The translations under genes and the position numbers were made by a program. From Nomia melanderi (Eukaryota; Arthropoda; Insecta; Hymenoptera; Halictidae): a stretch of DNA of 64,000 nt. Numbering within the stretch: the stretch's first letter is position 1; each line of letters starts with the position of its first letter. The notes beneath the pieces were generated by a model. That model saw nothing but the letters and a program-made list of their open reading frames with translations, was not told where the DNA came from and ran no database searches. Of the stretch, positions 62,591 through 64,000 are shown piece by piece. The DNA is taken from positions 24,210,784 through 24,274,783 of the forward strand of contig NC_135000.1 of assembly GCF_051020985.1 (NCBI RefSeq), written 5' to 3'.

Positions 62591-63107
62591 AATTCACGCG
62601 ACATTGACAGGCACGTGGGGAACCGTGCGGAGAGTCTGAACAATCGTCTACTCTATCTCTCTTCCCTCCTCCGGTTTTAGTATCCGGCGTAATTGACGAT
62701 AAATCTATTTTACCGTCGAATCTTTCACGGGGAATCACACCGCGGGGGTAGAACCGCGTGAAAGAAAGGAATTTTTCACTCTCGCGGTGCTCGCTTCTAA
62801 AGTCAACAAGCCGTAAAGTCCGATCAGCCGGCGAGCAGATCCTTAAAAGCCGAAGCAAAGAGAAATATCGCCGTCGTGTGTGCATGTAAAGGCGCGGTAT
62901 CGGACCAACCAGTGAAAATAACGATCTTTTAAGGGTGCATAATTCTACCGACGCGGAATACACGTTGCTCGAGCATCTCCAGGAACACAATCCTCGCGTG
63001 TACGTAAAGAGCGGAGGAATTACTCGTCGGATATCCTGGAGCTGGCAAAGTGCAACGTTAAGAGAGATATCCAGCCCGTCGGCAATTTTCTTTTACCTGT
63101 TTGTTCA

Positions 63108-63135
63108 TTCGTTCGTTCGTTCGTTCGTTCGTTCG
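63108..63135. repeat. TTCG tetranucleotide repeat
   Basis: Seven perfect TTCG units, followed by degenerate GTTCGTACG-type words to about 63180. On the other strand the frame reads a Thr-Asn-Glu-Arg repeat (63020-63205), which I regard as accidental. Confidence 0.9.
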
Positions 63136-63319
63136 TCCTTTGGTACGTTCGTACGTCCGTAGGTTCGACCGTTGGTTCGTGAACGCTACCGAGTTTCCTT
63201 CCCATGCACTTTATTAAAAAATTAAAGAGTCCGTAATGCGATAGTTACGGCGCGATTCGATGCAACAGCTTCCCTCGCCCGGATCTCCTCGTAACTCGCG
63301 TCCTCCGCTTCCCGCTTCC

Positions 63320-63479
63320 TACGCTATGCACAGGAATGGAGGCGCATCCTGCGCCCACCGAATGACCGCTTTTAGTGTCTTGCCGAACGACCGCGGGCTC
63401 CCAGTAGGATGCTCGCCTCGCCACTCGAAATTATCTCCCCTAATTGCAATAAGAAAACGCGATACGCGCCTTTCCGTTA
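63320..63479 (+). repeat. Dispersed repeat R3, copy C
   Basis: This copy carries GCGCATCCTGCG (63342) and CACCGAATGACCGCTTTTAG. After a longer middle come CGAAATTATC, TAATTGCAATAAGAA and CGCCTTTCCGTTA, matching copy B block by block. It lies 878 bp downstream of copy B. The spacing between the left and right blocks differs among the copies, so homology rests on several short blocks in fixed order. Confidence 0.55.
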
Positions 63480-64000
63480 TCATCCTTCCACAAAAGCGAC
63501 CGTACCCGAGACCCATCCCCCCTTTCCCCGCGGGCAATTCCCATTCACCATTTACGGTCGATCGTCGACGGTCTGCGCATTGCTCGCTAAATACCTGGTT
63601 CGGTTCTTAACGCCGATAAACCGCTACTCCATCTTCGCGCTGTAAATGGATACGTATATCGAGGAAACTGTCAAAGAAAAAGCGTCCTTAATCCTAGTAA
63701 GGCTAAATCTCGATATTGAGCACCTGATCTGTGCGCATAACCATTTACTTCTGATCATTTTTGCGAAAAATAATATCTTTACTGTACTGTAAATCATTCC
63801 TCAATGCCCATACCGACGACATAAGTAACTATAAATAATTTTGTTTAATATTCCCACCGAGAGATACAACTTCCTCTCTAAGGTTAATTAGATGATTCCG
63901 TAGAATAAAGCGTCCAGCAGATGAAATCAGTTTGCTACTTAACAATCGTCCTTTTTCATTCTCAAAATTTCTTCGCGAGCACCGAATTAACATCCATCGA

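Larger units (their letters stand above)
48427..64000 (+). other. Intron segment 4 (downstream of RP3, continues past the window)
   Basis: At least 15.6 kb follow the RP3 donor with no supported exon or further ratchet point. The segment holds pyrimidine tracts (51556-51642, 53935-54070, 58936-59160), short AT, GATC and TTCG repeats, a TATA-like site at 51432, and the three-copy repeat R3 (61750-63479). The donor-like TTCG|GTAAGTGG at about 56821 lacks a convincing upstream acceptor. A 14-bp stem with three G-T pairs occurs at 49744-49781 (GTTACTTA with TAAGTAAC at the base). AT-richer patches without nameable features lie at 55400-56000 and 63640-64000. The longest frame of the window (59993-60646 on -, 217 codons) is Arg/Ser/Gly-rich and not credible. 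Confidence 0.6.

Noticed and set aside
63020..63205. Thr-Asn-Glu-Arg repeat peptide on the minus strand
   Set aside because: It is only the translation of the TTCG tetranucleotide repeat.

Overview
This window looks like a non-coding stretch of a eukaryotic, probably insect, nuclear genome. I see no convincing protein-coding exon, rRNA or tRNA in 64 kb. Open frames are short (217 codons at most), overlap one another on both strands, and translate to Arg/Ser/Pro-rich peptides with no recognisable domain, as expected from random frames in GC- and CpG-rich DNA. The undepleted CpG, microsatellites, long purine or pyrimidine tracts, TTAA-flanked miniature transposons and metazoan-type splice signals fit an insect, most likely Hymenoptera (bee or ant). 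The species guess is inference.

The main result is three near-ideal recursive splice sites (ratchet points, zero-length exons), all on the + strand, at 15434/15435, 30114/30115 and 48426/48427. Each has a pyrimidine-rich tract, then CAG directly abutting GTATGT. Two have good branch points 24-26 nt upstream. They are 14.7 and 18.3 kb apart, with at least 15.4 kb before the first and 15.6 kb after the last. The simplest reading is that the whole window lies inside one giant intron of a + strand gene, removed in steps of about 15-18 kb. The host gene cannot be named because none of its exons is visible.

Layout: (1) 1-15434, first intron segment, with a diverged direct repeat at 9.6/10.05 kb and a possible degraded TTAA element at 6.0-7.0 kb. 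(2) 15435-30114, with a 238-bp piggyBac-type MITE at 16.5 kb, strong hairpins at 20.15 and 24.3 kb, and a TATA/Inr-like site at 28.0 kb. (3) 30115-48426, with a 21-bp-exact direct repeat at 36.5/37.7 kb and a 129-bp TTAA-flanked MITE at 39.8 kb. (4) 48427-64000, with pyrimidine tracts and a three-copy diverged repeat of about 150 bp at 61.75-63.5 kb.

The splice calls come from direct reading. Repeat and hairpin calls are hand alignments. Promoter calls are weak, and no homology search was possible.
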